From Plantago ovata (taxonomy: Eukaryota > Streptophyta > Magnoliopsida > Lamiales > Plantaginaceae): a DNA stretch of 64,000 nucleotides. Positions 32,352 to 43,803 of the stretch are shown piece by piece. Positions within the stretch are counted from its first letter, which is position 1, and every line of letters begins with the position of its first letter. The notes below the pieces were generated by a model. The model saw only the letters and a list, made by a program, of their open reading frames with translations, was not told the origin of the DNA and searched no databases. The translations under genes were made by a program, and so were the position numbers. The stretch spans positions 79,194,085 to 79,258,084 of the forward strand of contig CM051458.1 in the NCBI GenBank assembly GCA_028274465.1, in the 5' to 3' direction.

Positions 32352-34400
32352 GAGAGAGTCCAAATAGCCAAGACGACTACTGGAAAAGCCAAGACGGCAC
32401 GACACCCGAAAGACTCTAGCAAAGCTATGATCCCCGACATGTCTAAAACTGAAGCTTTGACTGTACCGATGGCCCCACGAACTCCAGACAATGTCTGTGA
32501 TCCGTGCCCAAGACGAGCCCACGTCCTCATAGTTCCCGGGGCGATGATGCAGCATCACAACCCCACTTCCAACCCATAAGAACGACAACCAACTTAAAAC
32601 TTCAGCCTCCGCTTGAACCACGACCCTCAAGCTTAATGAAAAACAAAATAGACACCAACACCATGGGTTCCCGAGCAAGACCTGTGCGTCTCTGCAAAAA
32701 CAACCACACGACACTAGAAAAAACATAAGTGACAATGAACCACCGTCATCTCCACGAGAAGCCGCACCACCAAAGCACCAAGCGTAGCTCCATGACCAGA
32801 ATGAAGGAAGCGAGCCAGACCTGCGAAAACAAGCAACACATAACATCAAATTGCAAAATGAAAACATTAACGGCATACCTATACCCGGTCACTTGTCACC
32901 GAACAGAAGCACCACCAATGCCCTGCAATCTGCCACGTCGCGGCACAATGTCAATCCACAGAAGCACCACCGGCAGGCCGCACGCCCAGACTGACAGCGG
33001 CAAACTAGTGGCAAACACTCCCCGTCCGCGCGCCTTACCTGCACAGAACCGAGAACCCCACGCAAACATGTAAATTAGCGACAACTAGCGCCAACACAAG
33101 CGAGGCTCCAGCAACCAAGACGCAAAAGTATACGACTCAGCCACCTTCCCTTTGCACCGCGCCCAAAACCAAACCAAGTACTTCACCTTGTCAATCAACA
33201 CCTCCGGCTCCACCGCAATATCTCTGAAAATACGCTCATTCCGAGCCAACCAAACACACCAGCATATACCATGAACCACCGCCACTCTAATCGAACTACG
33301 CACGCTAGGGGACACAAAAACCTTCCCTTCTATAACCTCCAAAACCGAATTAACCGCGAAAAAACCACAATCCAACCAACTAGCTACTCCCTCCCATACT
33401 GCTTTTACATAAAGGCAAGACACAAATAAATGTGTTGCCGTTTCCTCAGCATCGGCACAAAAACTACACCCAACATCCGCCGACTCATGAATAATCTGTC
33501 GTCTCAACAAATTATCCAAGGTTGGTACCCGATTCCAAGCTAACTTCCACATAAAACCCGAAACTTTCAATGGAACCCAAGGCACCCAAAGAAATCGTTT
33601 CCACGCAAAGTCACCCACGCTACCGACCATAGTACCATGCTCCGCTTCATCACACTGTGCAAGATAACCCAAACGAGCCGACTAAGGGCCCCCCACGCCA
33701 TCCTTCCACCGCCATTCATCCACCAGCTCCTCCGACAACACAACACCACGACACAACGACTTTAAACCCTCCAGCAGCTCCTCCTCCCAACTAAACAACC
33801 TCCGTCGCCAACCCCACGAAGGGTCACACCCCAACCTATCAGCAATCGTACAAGCCTTATTCTTCTCCACACTATACAAACGCGGATACAAATCTTTGAG
33901 AACCAAGCCACCCCCCAACCACGCCACATGCCAAAAACTAGTCTCCCTCCCAGACCCCACATTCACCCCCAAACTCTTAGCAAACCAACTACGAGAAGCA
34001 ACCTTGGAGATAAGATTTCGCCACCACGTAGACCACCGTTTAACACAAGAGCGCTGCTCCTTGACCGAAATCAAACAATCCGACAAGGATCCATACTTCG
34101 AGACCAGAACTCTCACCCACAAACCCAAATGACCCTGTAACAAACTCCACACCCACTTGCCAAGAAGAGCTAAATTAAAACGACGGAAGTCCTTCACCCC
34201 CTTTCTCCTTTGCCAAACACACCGTTTCCCACTTAACCCAAGCAATCTTCCTCTCCTCCACTCGAGAAGCCCCCCATAAAAATTTCCGTTGGATTGAAGT
34301 GAGCTCTTTGATTATAGACACGGGAGCATAGAAAAAAGACAAGAAATAAATAGGCAAGGCACCAAGCACCGACTTCAACAACACTATGCGCCCCCCAAAT
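32352..34400 (-). mobile_element. 5'-truncated LINE (LINE B) inserted in LINE A
   Basis: 2,049 bp flanked by an exact 15-bp target duplication AAGTGTACATGTTCC (32337-32351 and 34401-34415). It holds only the last part of ORF2 and a long 3' region, so it is truncated at the 5' end as usual for LINE copies. The 3' end (left, at 32352) shows no T run, so no poly-A tail remains. It belongs to a different LINE family from LINE A: its C-terminus lacks RNase H. Confidence 0.88.
33085..34398 (-). pseudogene. LINE B ORF2 C-terminal region with zf-RVT
   Basis: Starts inside the post-RT block (GGRIVLLKSVLGALPIYFLS then FFYAPVSIIKELTSIQRKFL) and continues with RRFNLALLGKWVWSLLQ and the zf-RVT domain (VPLKVSGFMWKLAWNRVPTL, CSFCADAEETATHLFVSCLY, CWCVWLARNERIF). 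One frameshift near 34200 and an in-frame TAG at 33682-33684 interrupt it. The region 32352-33084 is its 3' untranslated part. Confidence 0.8.
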
Positions 34401-34415
34401 AAGTGTACATGTTCC

Positions 34416-35345
34416 TGATTTTGTTGTGAACTATAACCACTCAGAATGATTAGAAGAAGGACATTTAAGGGCTAAATGACTAATTAGACCACAATTAATA
34501 CAAAAATCCCCTATCATATTGCACCGACTGAAATTTACTACCAACTTGTATAATGGATTCTAAAGGTTTAGTAACATCTACCTCAACACAAAGACGTGCA
34601 TAACGTGCCTTATGTGTGGTTGAAGTGTGCAAATCCATCTTAATTGGACGCCCAACCAGTTGGCCAATCTTATAGAGTGCTTTAGGATGATATAATTCCA
34701 TAGGCAACTCATGTAATTGAATCCATAGCATCATATAATCTAATTTCCCTTTGCTAGGATCAAAACACAGTTTCCATGTTTGTACAGCTAGATATCTTTG
34801 GAAAAGATACCAAGGTCCTCCAGAAAGAGCATATAGGTAATCATCTTGACTTTCCAAATGAACAATATAAAACCTTTACCTCAATAAGTAGTAGAAAACT
34901 TACCTGCAATTTTCCAGAGTCCCTTGAGATGTTTCTCCAAATTAACGGTGATCCGTTGCCATCCCACCGTTTGTATGATTAGCGCTTGCTGCCATGAACT
35001 TGCAAATTTCTGAAGTTCCTTATCGCTAAAAGTAACGAATGTAATACTATGTTTAATTTGTGTCGCTTGAGTATACTCCTGAAACTTTGGTAGATTTCCG
35101 AAGTGAGTAAACCATTGGTCAAAGTATTGATGTCTAGTGGAGGCTTTAAGTTTATCCTTAAAGGAAGGCTTGTTTTGAGGTTGTTCAGTTTGATTTGTAG
35201 TAACAGGTTCAGTGATTTTAATTGATGGGTTGGGAGTAGACTTAATCCACTCCATGGCAACATGTTTGGATTTATCAGGTGGTTCTGGCGTAGGTGGTGA
35301 ATGACCTGCAGGAGAGAAGATAGGAGCTTGGGAAGAGGAAGCCAT
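34416..35345 (-). pseudogene. LINE A ORF1, N-terminal part (DUF4283-type plus CCHC knuckle)
   Basis: Starts at the ATG at 35345 (MASSSQAPIFSPAGHSPPTP). A DUF4283-like region follows: ITFVTFSDKELQKFASSWQQ, ALIIQTVGWQRITVN, YLYALSGGPWYLFQRYLAVQ, LDYMMLWIQLHELPMELYHP and VGRPIKMDLHTSTTHKARYA. A CCHC zinc knuckle (CINCGLISHLALKC) lies near 34470. ORF1 proteins of plant LINEs bind the element RNA. Frameshifts lie near 34870 and 34495. Confidence 0.85.
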
Positions 35346-35384
35346 GACTAACAACAGAGGAAAATCTTCAGAAGGGCAAAACAA

Positions 35385-35938
35385 AAAACAAAGAAGTTAG
35401 ACATGGCCCATTAGCCTTTGATATTCCATGCATTTCCATTCAACTGTAATTTTAATTGTTAGATTAAATTGCACAACTAAATAATATTATATCTAGGGAT
35501 ATTTACATTTTGACTTGAGTCAAAATATTAAAATCCCATTAAAGTAATATAAATTATATAATAACATGATAGGTGGATTGGCGGAAGAGAGAAAGTGTTC
35601 AATAGGGATTTATGGTCTCCATGAGTTTTGTTTTTAAATTAAAATAGCATCTGTGTATGTCCCAAAATGGAAATGAAAAGATTCACAATAGACAAAAAAA
35701 ATAGCAAAATGGAAAGATTAGATATAAATGAAGGGAGTATTATTTTACGTAGCTGGCATTTGGATTCATCTATTGGATTGCTAGTTACAGTCCCAGACTA
35801 CAGAACTTTAATTCACGGATTTATACATACCAGCTAGAACACATAATTCGAAAGCCACGGTGAGAGCGACTGTTCGACAATTTCAAATATAAATGAGAAC
35901 GGTGGAGCGTGTTAGAGTGATAAGCTAAAGTCTATGGG
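35385..35938. other. Spacer between LINE A and the Mutator-like element
   Basis: AT-rich. It should hold the 5' end and target site of LINE A, but I could not match a duplication. No gene seen. Confidence 0.4.
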
Positions 35939-35995
35939 GAGGCCAGCCTTTCCTAAAAAAATGGAAAGGCCTGGATTTATAGAAAACTCGCTGGT
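35939..35995 (+). repeat. Left terminal inverted repeat of the Mutator-like element
   Basis: Pairs with 50738-50792. Best conserved blocks are CCTTTCCTA and ATGGAAAGGCCTGG. Confidence 0.8.
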
Positions 35996-36355
35996 TTTCT
36001 ATTTTTGATCGGTGGTTTTGAGTTGAACCGATTGGTTGACCGGTTTTTATTATAAACCCGGTTTTTCTTATTACATAAATACACATTCTCAGACAGAAAA
36101 ACACATAGTTCGAGGTGTACTGCGTGATTCTGCGATTTCTCTCTGAAAGTCTCATTCTCTTCTTCATCAGTCTAATGCTCTAGGTTTGAGAGGTTTTCCT
36201 TTTCAGATCTGCTTCGTCGTTACTTTTCGTTTTCTGATTTGGTTTCTCCGATTCGGTTTCGTTTCCTGATTACTGTTGCTCCTTTGATTTTTCCTTTTTT
36301 TCTTCGTTATCTAGGGTTTTCACTCAGTTTTTTCTTCGTTTTCTTTTGACAGGGT

Positions 36356-39300
36356 ATGACGAAGAGGGAGGGTGATGTTCCGGACGCTCCGGTGAGGAGG
36401 ACTCGCCGTCGCCGTAATACGGCTTCGACTGCTAATAGTAAGTGTAGTTTCGGTTGTTGGGTTTTTGGTTTTATGTTGTGGTTTTTAAATATGCAGTGCT
36501 ATTTTATGGTATTAAATGCTTGGGGATAAACTGGCGGCTGTATTATATGGTTCATAAACTCATAGCATTATTATTTTGTTAAATGTCATGTGTTTGTGTG
36601 TGTGATATTATTTATGGTTTTTTCGTTGTTTGTGGTGGTTTTATGTTTAATTATCTTTGCGCGGGAATTTTTGTCTTTTTATTATTCCATGTCTTGTTGG
36701 TTTTTTATTTGTTCTGTACATTTGTTGTGTTATTTTTTTTAAGATGTCTTGTTTTGGTTTTAGGTGATTTATGTTATGGTTTTTAGGTAACAGGTTATAT
36801 GTGCGACTTTTAAGTTGTCTATTCTTTTGAATTTTTCTTTTTGTTGTGGTTTTAGTTTTTGGGGCTTTTTTTGCTTAATTATGTGTTTTTGTGTGCATGT
36901 TTCTGTTATTTTTCTAATTCGTTGTTTGTTTGTTTTGGTTCGTTTCGTTGTTGTTGTGGATTTAAAGTTTTGGATAGACTCGTACCATTTTTTATTGAGG
37001 AAAATAAACTCGTAGCTTATTATGTTGTTAAATGTCATGTGTTTGTGTGTTTGATATTATTTATGGTTTTTTCGTTCTTTGTGGTGGTTTTATGCTTAAT
37101 TATCTCTGGGCGGGATTTTTTATCTTTTTATTATTCCATGTCTTGTTGGGTTTTTATTTGTTCTGTACATTTGTTGTGTTATTTTTTTTAAGATGTCTTG
37201 TTGTGGTTTTAGGGGATTTATGTTATGGTTTTTAGGTAACAGGTTATATGTGCGACTTTTAAGTTGTCTATTCTTTTGAATTTTTCTTTTTGTTGTGGTT
37301 TTAGTTTTTGGGGCTTTTTTGCTTAATTATGTGTTTTTGTGTGCATGTTTCTGTTATTTTTTCTAAAGATGTCTTGTTGGGGTTTTATGTGATATTTGTT
37401 ATGGTTTAAGATGTGTTTTGTTGTGAATTTTAGGTGCAGGTGATCCATCTGAAGTGCATGTGCAGTGTGCACAAGCTCTTCCTACACCGACTGAAGTAAT
37501 TCCTACACCAACAGAAGTAATTCCTACAGCAACTAAAGTAATTGGTACAGCAACCCAGCAGGGTGTTGCTTCTTCGGCTAGTGTTTCGCTTGTGAAGGAA
37601 GTCAAACGCAGGAACCGTGAAAAGAAGAATGTTGTTCTATTGAAGGATGGTTCAGTGATTGATTTCGCACATTCTATGTCTTTTGACTTCTGTAAAATTC
37701 AGTGGTCCGAGCACCAAAAGATAGATATCCGAGATATAGGTTTCGGTGGTTTGCTGGATATAGACATCAAGAGACTTCCTAGTGGCCTTTTACTGGCGTT
37801 GATCAACAAGTTTGATCCGTTATGTAATGTTCAGCATATTGGTGATGTGAAAAGTGAGTTTACCTCTTATCAGGTCTGCAGTTTAGATGTGAAGGACCTT
37901 TTTCTTATCCCACGGTGTGTTGGAAAAAATGTGTCCTTATATTGATGTGGAATTGAAGATTGAATTCCGTGAGAAGTATCCTCATGTCACAAAGAGGAAG
38001 GATAAGGATGGGAATGATAAGGCTGTGAGTGCTCCAGATATTACTTATTGCTCATCTGTTGGTCACTACTTGAGTGAAATGGTGGATGGTGGTGATGAAT
38101 TCAAGAGGCTCTTTGTACTCTATGCTTGTGGTTGTATCCTGGCTCCAAATCGCAACCATACCATAGATTATGCTTTGCTGCCTTTGTTGGAGGATGTCTC
38201 TGGGATAAAGAATTTGGACTGGTGCGGTTATGTTATGGAGAGGCTGAGCAAAGACATAAGTAACTATATTAATTGTGACACGGCATGGTCTGTAAGTGGG
38301 TGTGTTCTGGTGTTGCTGATTTGTTATTTGCATAGGTATTTTTTTGTTGATCTTTTAAGTTTTTATGTTATGGTTATAGTATATCATTTTAAGGTTTTTA
38401 TTATATTATTCATTTGAACAGGTATCCATGGAAGGGTGAGAAAGAGCCATGTAGTCTTCCTTTGATTAAGCATTGGCCAAACAAGAGACTGAGTAATCGA
38501 GTTAATCAAGAGTTTGGTCATTACTTCAAGGGTATGCAGTTGAGGGGTGTGTATCCGATCAGTAAAGATGAAGATGATGTTGTGGCTGTAGTTGATTCTA
38601 TGAAGGATGCTGAAGGTCATGTAGCGATGGCTTCCTTGAATGAAACTTGTAAAGCAGGCACTGGTTATTATGATGATAATGATGAGAATTTTTTGAACCT
38701 GAGGATACGTATCCCTCCTGGTGTCCCAAAGAATAGTGACATTAACAAGATGTGTTCAGCTGTAAAGTTTTTAATGAATTCCTTTTGTTTTTAATTTCCA
38801 TTATTGTGCATTTAACAGCTTATAAATCTTTTTTGGGTTGTAGTCTTTTGGTGTTTTAATTAATGTTATTATTGTTTTAATATCAGTTGTTATGTTTTTA
38901 ATAAATATACTGTGCAATATGGTTTTAATTACCATTTTTTTATCTTTTGATGGATCCTTTTGTGTTTTGTTTTATAAATTTAGTGAGATTTTAAGATATC
39001 TTGTAATGTATTTTTTTTACTCTCCTTGTTTTGCAGGAAGACCACAAGAAATTCGTAATGTGGAAGCGGAACTTTCATTTATTTGTTAATCATCACATTG
39101 ATTTGCTCTCTGTTGGAAGCGAGGGAGCTAGCCAGCCGGCAAGCCAGCGTTGCAGCCAGCCAACTAGTCAACCAGCAAGCAAGGGAGACAGCCAATCAGT
39201 TGATTGTGGCGTTGCTGCAGATGTTCCCACTTCCACAGTTCCTGATGCTCATATTGGTGGTGTCCCCAGTGCAACAGTTCCACCTGCTCATGCCAATGCC

Positions 39301-42207
39301 ACTGCAGATATCCTTGATGATAGCATAGATGATGACTTTGATAATGATATTGTTTTTACTAGCCAGGTGATTGCTTATCTTGATTATGCTTGTCAAGCTT
39401 CTTTGGAGAAGAAGGAAGCGATTGTGAATGCTCCACAACCTGTGCCGGTGGTGAATGTAACTCCTGTGGTGGATGGAACCCAGTTGGATGATTTCCCTAT
39501 GCCTTCGTTTGATCTTGGTTTCTGTACTCCAAAGTTTGATGATTTTTTTCAACCGATTGGAAGTTCTCGTGAGGTTCCTGTTGAGGATTTGAAGAACAAA
39601 AGTCAGATTGCTGATCCTGTTGACAATTCTGAAGATCAATTCATGGAAGAAGATTCACTTTTAAACAATGACGGTATTATTTTTGGCCCTTGCCCTTATG
39701 GAGATTTGTCATTGTCGTCAATTGATGGTTGTGGAAAACTGGCAGATATCCATGATTACTTGTCCACATTTGATCGCAATGATGGTCGTGGATGTACTTA
39801 TGAATGTAGGGTGACTGGGGTTGACATAGACTGTGTTTCACATTTTATGAAGGAAAACAAGTCTTTTGTTTCTGGGATGAAGCTTTTGAGGAAACAAGTT
39901 GTTGAGTATTATTGGTCAGACGTTGCTGAGATAGTAGATGGGTACATTTTTTTGTTCTGCTTCTAATGAATAATGTTATGCTTTTTAAGTGATTATGTTA
40001 TAGTTTTTAGATTGATGTTTTTGTTTTATTCTTATTTTTATTTTTTTCTTCCAGGAATGATTCTGTTGTCCAATACTTTGACAACAATTATGTTTTTCAA
40101 GATGATCTAAGTAGTTTGAAGCCAAAAAACATGATCAGAAGTGATGTAATTGATCATTGGGCAATGATTCTTAATGATATCGAGAGGACTAAGAGACGTC
40201 TTGACCGAGTTGTTTTTTGTCTTAATTCTTCTGCTTATTGGACTGCTGATGATTCTGGGAAGTTTGTTGAGGTGTTGTCTATTTGGATAAAAATGACATT
40301 GGGTTCAGTTACCCAAGATCAGTTGGAAGAAGTTAAAATGGTAATTCTACTTCTTTTTTTTTGTTCATTTTGTTATGCTTTTTAAGTTTTGAGCTTATGG
40401 TTTTTATGTTGATTTGTTTTTTGTCTCTATTTGTGTTTTCTAGTTCATCTTTCCGTGCAATAAACATGAACACTATACTTTGTATAGTGTTAATATGGAG
40501 TTAAAGTCTGTTCAGCTAATGGACAATTTGAAATTGACTGAGGAGAGGCTTCCTGAAGCTGTGTTGTATTGTGAAGCTTTGGTATGATTTTTTTTCTCTT
40601 TTTTTTTCTGAAGTTATTTTTATTACTTTTATAGGAGCCCATGTTATTATTTTAAGACTATATATTACTGTTTTATTGTACAGAAGAAGGGATTTTCAAC
40701 TTTTTTAAAAATGGAGGGACACAGTCGGGCTCATGAGGTTGAATCGCTCGAGTTCATTCATGTTGTCATGCCGCATGATCTTGAAGAACTTGATGATCTG
40801 AATGATTGTGGGGTTTATGTGATGCACCTGATGAAAGATTTCCAGGGGAGTGCTTATGATTGTCCTGATTTGAGACAGGTATGAATACTTTTATTTTTAG
40901 TATGCTTTGTGCTTTTTTAGATTTCTTTGATGTGGTTTTAGAGGCTATTTGATATGGTTTTAATGAAATTTTTATTTAGGTGTCTTGGCGTATATTATTT
41001 AGAGCAGAAATGTTGGCCTCTCTTGTTCTTGCTGACATCAACAAGAATAGAAGTCGTATTTTGGATTTAGTTGGCAAGTTTTCCAAAGATAAGGATTATA
41101 TGATAGAGTTGTTGAATGAGGAGTTGAAGATTCGAGCAGAGAAGAAAGCTGCTGAACAAGCTGCTGCAAGGAAGGAAAAACTTGCTTATGCTAGGAAGAT
41201 TAAGGCTGAAAGAAATGCGAAGAAGAAGATGGAAAAAGAAATTGAGAAAGAAAAGGAGAAGCAGGAAAAAGAGAAGGAGAAGCTGGAGAAAGAAAAGGAG
41301 AAAGAAAAGGAGAAGCAGGAGAAAGAGAGGTTGATGTTGGAAAAAGAGAAGGAGAGACAGTTGAAGGAGAAGGAGAAACAGTTGAAGGAGAAGGAGAAGT
41401 TGTTGAAGGAGAAGGAGAAGTTGGAGAAAGAGAAGGAGAAGCTGTTGCAGGACAAGATTAAAGAGAAGGAGAAGATTGATGCTGAGCAGCAATTGAAGGA
41501 CATTTCTGACAAGGATAAACAGATTAAAGAGAAGGAGAAGGTGTTGAAAGAGAAGGAAAAGCATCTTAAAGAGAAGGACAAACAGATTAAAGAGAAGGAG
41601 AAGGTGAATAAAGAGAAGGCCAAGGTGCAGGAAAAAGAGAAGGCCAAGGACCTGGAAAAAGCGAATGTCAATGAGCAGGACGGTGATAAGGTAAATTGAA
41701 GGGATGAATGTCTCAATTTTTATGCTTTTTTAGTTTTTAAGATATATCTTGTGGTTTTACTCTTATTTATTATGGTTTTTGGGATATGTTCTTTAGGAAA
41801 AAGATATGTCGAAGGAGCTTGAAAATGAGAAGGTCAAGGAGCATGTAAAAGATAAGGGCAAGGATCAGGGAAAGGCGAATAAGGTAAAACTCTTATTTTT
41901 TTAACGATTGGTTGAGTTAAATATATATATTATAGTTTATAGAAGTGAAGTTTTGACGTTTTGTTACTTTTCTATTTGTACTCATCATTTTTTTGTGTTT
42001 TTAATTGCATTTTAGGGTCGAAAGAAGATGCAAGAAAAAGAGCACGAAGAAAATGAAGTCACTGAAAGAGAGAAAAGATGCAAGAAGAGGGAAGATGAAG
42101 CCAGTGGTGCAGTTCCTAAAACCGCTAGGGAAATTAAAGCGGAAGAGGTCAAAATTTCTTTGAAGAGATTTAACATGAAGCTCAGAGGGATAAATCCTGA
42201 CAACTAG
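36356..42207 (+). CDS. Plant-mobile-domain/Ulp1 cysteine protease fusion with Lys/Glu coiled coil
   Basis: Ten exons with consensus borders: 36356-36437, 37434-38335, 38422-38761, 39037-39941, 40055-40340, 40444-40581, 40684-40878, 40980-41690, 41797-41883, 42016-42207. All phases agree except for one surplus base in exon 2 near 37910-37920, where the frame shifts; without it the product is 1,278 residues. The N-terminal half resembles the plant DUF1985/mobile domain region. A Ulp1-type (C48) domain follows, with His in KHEHYTLYSVNM, Asp in VQLMDNL and Cys in NDCGVYVMHLM, the expected His-Asp-Cys triad. The last 250 residues are a KEKEK-rich coiled coil. Ulp1 enzymes cleave SUMO from proteins. 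In relatives such genes are carried by Mutator-like elements. Confidence 0.82.
36560..37360 (+). repeat. Tandem duplication inside intron 1 of the ULP-like gene
   Basis: A unit of about 449 bp is repeated 1.8 times: AAATGTCATGTGTTTGTGTG at 36581 and 37030, and GTAACAGGTTATATGTGCGA at 36787 and 37236. The copies differ by few substitutions, so the duplication is younger than most of the element. Confidence 0.85.
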
Positions 42208-42674
42208 TTTCATTTTGGAAGGATGTTTCAATGTGAACAATTAGACTTGTCTTTTCAATTTAAACAAATGGTGGTCTGTATGGATTTATAATTTGGATCT
42301 TTTTCTGTACACTCTGTTTAAGATCTTATGTGTGGTGTTACATGGAACACCTTTTTTAGTACTGTTTTGGTATTGTTCTGAGAGTTTATGGTACTGTTTT
42401 GGAACATCTTATGTTGGGATTTTTTAAGGCCGTATGTCGTGTTTTTATGTAACACCTTTTTTTAGTATTTGTTCTGTTGTTTTTTCTAAGAGTTTATGTG
42501 GTACTTTTTCTCACACCTTATGTTGGTCTTTTTATTTTATATATATGAAATGGTTTTTGAACTTGCAATGTTCAAAGATTTTTTGTTAGAATAACTTTTG
42601 TGGTTTATTTCTATTTTTGTTGTGGTTTTAAAAGTTGATGTGATAGTTGTAACACAAGCATTCATATATTCATT

Positions 42675-43803
42675 AGGGTAATTTTCATACAGACCCCCTG
42701 TTAGTTTCATCAATTACGAATCTTCCCCTGCTAGTTCAACAATCACATATTTTCCCTCGTTAGTGAAAAACAATTACATCTAGCCCAACGACTTTGACTT
42801 TCGGCGAATTAAGGCCTGGAAATGACAAATTTGCCCTCATTTAAAATTCAGATTTCATAAACACCCAAACACAATCAACTTTTCTTTATTGCACATTTGA
42901 CTCCAAAATTTCTAATTTTACAAAATTAACCTACATAATTTTTTAAAATTTCAACATCATCCAAAATATTTTTGTAAACAACTCCCTACACATTTTATAT
43001 CTCAATATCAACCCCATAATATTAAAATAAATAAATAATAACAAGAATTCCAAAAAATAATTTAAAATTAAATAAAAAATAAAAAAAAAGAAAAAGAAGG
43101 CGATCGGAGCTCCGACCGGAGCGGCAGCTCTGGCCGGAGCTTTAAATAGCTCCGACCGGAGCTGGCAGCTCTGGTCGGAGCTTTAAATAGCTCCGGTCGC
43201 TCCGACCGGAGCTATTTACAGCTCCGATTGGGGCTGTTTTCAACCCCAATCGGAGCTGTAAATAGCTCCGATCGGAGCTATTTAAATAGCTCCGATCGGA
43301 GCTATTTTACAACTCCGATCGGAGCTGTAATTAGCTCCGACCGGAGCTATTTACAGCTCCGATTGGGGCTGTTTCAGTCCCAATCGAAGCTAGCTCCGAT
43401 CGGAGCTGCAGCTCCGATTGGGGCTGAAAACAGCCCCGATCGAAGCTGATTTACAGCTCCGTCGGAGCTGCAAATATCTCCGATCGGGGAGCTATTTACA
43501 GCTCCGGTCGACGGAGTTGTGGGGACAACTCCGTTACCGGAAAAATTCCGGTACCGGAGTTTAGAGATCGGAGAAGAAGATGATTAATGAAAAAAAAAAA
43601 GGAAAAAGGAAAAGAAAATATTGAGAAAACAAAGGAAAAGATAAATGAAAAAATAAAAATATTGGTAAGGGCATGTTTGGGGAGATAAGATTTATAAGTT
43701 GGTCAACATTTTTGGATAAAATGGGGCTAGATGTAATTGTTGAACTAGCAGGGGAAGAAACGTAATTAGGTGCAGCAGTGGGGGTAGTTTTTAGAAAATT
43801 CCC
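42675..43803. mobile_element. Inverted-repeat element with a GC-rich palindrome array
   Basis: Ends AGGGTAATTTTCATACAGAC and (reversed) AGGGAATTTTCTAAAAACTA; the match continues for about 75 bp through AATTACG, TCTTCCCCTGCTAGTTCAAC and AATTACATCTAGCCC. It is flanked by TATTCATT (42667-42674 and 43804-43811), a 7-8 bp target duplication. The middle (43100-43520) holds more than a dozen near-palindromes of the AGCTCCGATCGGAGCT type. No protein is encoded. It lies between the convergent ULP-like and transposase genes. Confidence 0.82.
43100..43525. repeat. AGCTCCGATCGGAGCT palindrome cluster
   Basis: Units AGCTCCGATCGGAGCT, AGCTCCGACCGGAGCT and AGCTCCGATTGGGGCT separated by TATTTA, TTTAAATAG or GTAAAT spacers. 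Neighbouring units can pair with each other as well as with themselves. GC content is far above the surroundings. Confidence 0.9.

Larger units (their letters stand above)
22856..35384 (-). mobile_element. L1-type LINE (LINE A), interrupted by four later insertions
   Basis: Minus-strand LINE with an 11-base T run at 22856-22866 (its poly-A tail) at the left and the ORF1 start near 35345 at the right. ORF1 has a DUF4283-type domain and a CCHC knuckle; ORF2 has an endonuclease starting MKILVWNARGAG, reverse transcriptase, a zf-RVT region and an RNase H domain. Four insertions are recognised: hAT-type MITE (23451-23737), solo LTR (24735-25305), CACTA E3 (29611-32277) and LINE B (32352-34400). 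Without them LINE A is about 7.5 kb. Frameshifts and a changed RT active site make it inactive. Confidence 0.88.

Noticed and set aside
32331-33084. Cys/Trp-rich open frames left of LINE B coding region
   Set aside because: They lie in the 3' untranslated part of LINE B and show no domain.
22856-35500. Target-site duplication for LINE A
   Set aside because: Flank TCTAACAACTAG next to the poly-A tail has no convincing match near 35384-35500.
39083-39639. Other-frame open stretches over ULP exon 4
   Set aside because: They lie inside an exon whose phases fit both neighbours; no independent signal.
41067-41716. Long Leu/Phe/Ser-rich open frames on the minus strand opposite the coiled coil
   Set aside because: They are mirror images of the KEKE-coding repeats (GAG/AAG read as CTC/CTT) and have no splice or start context.
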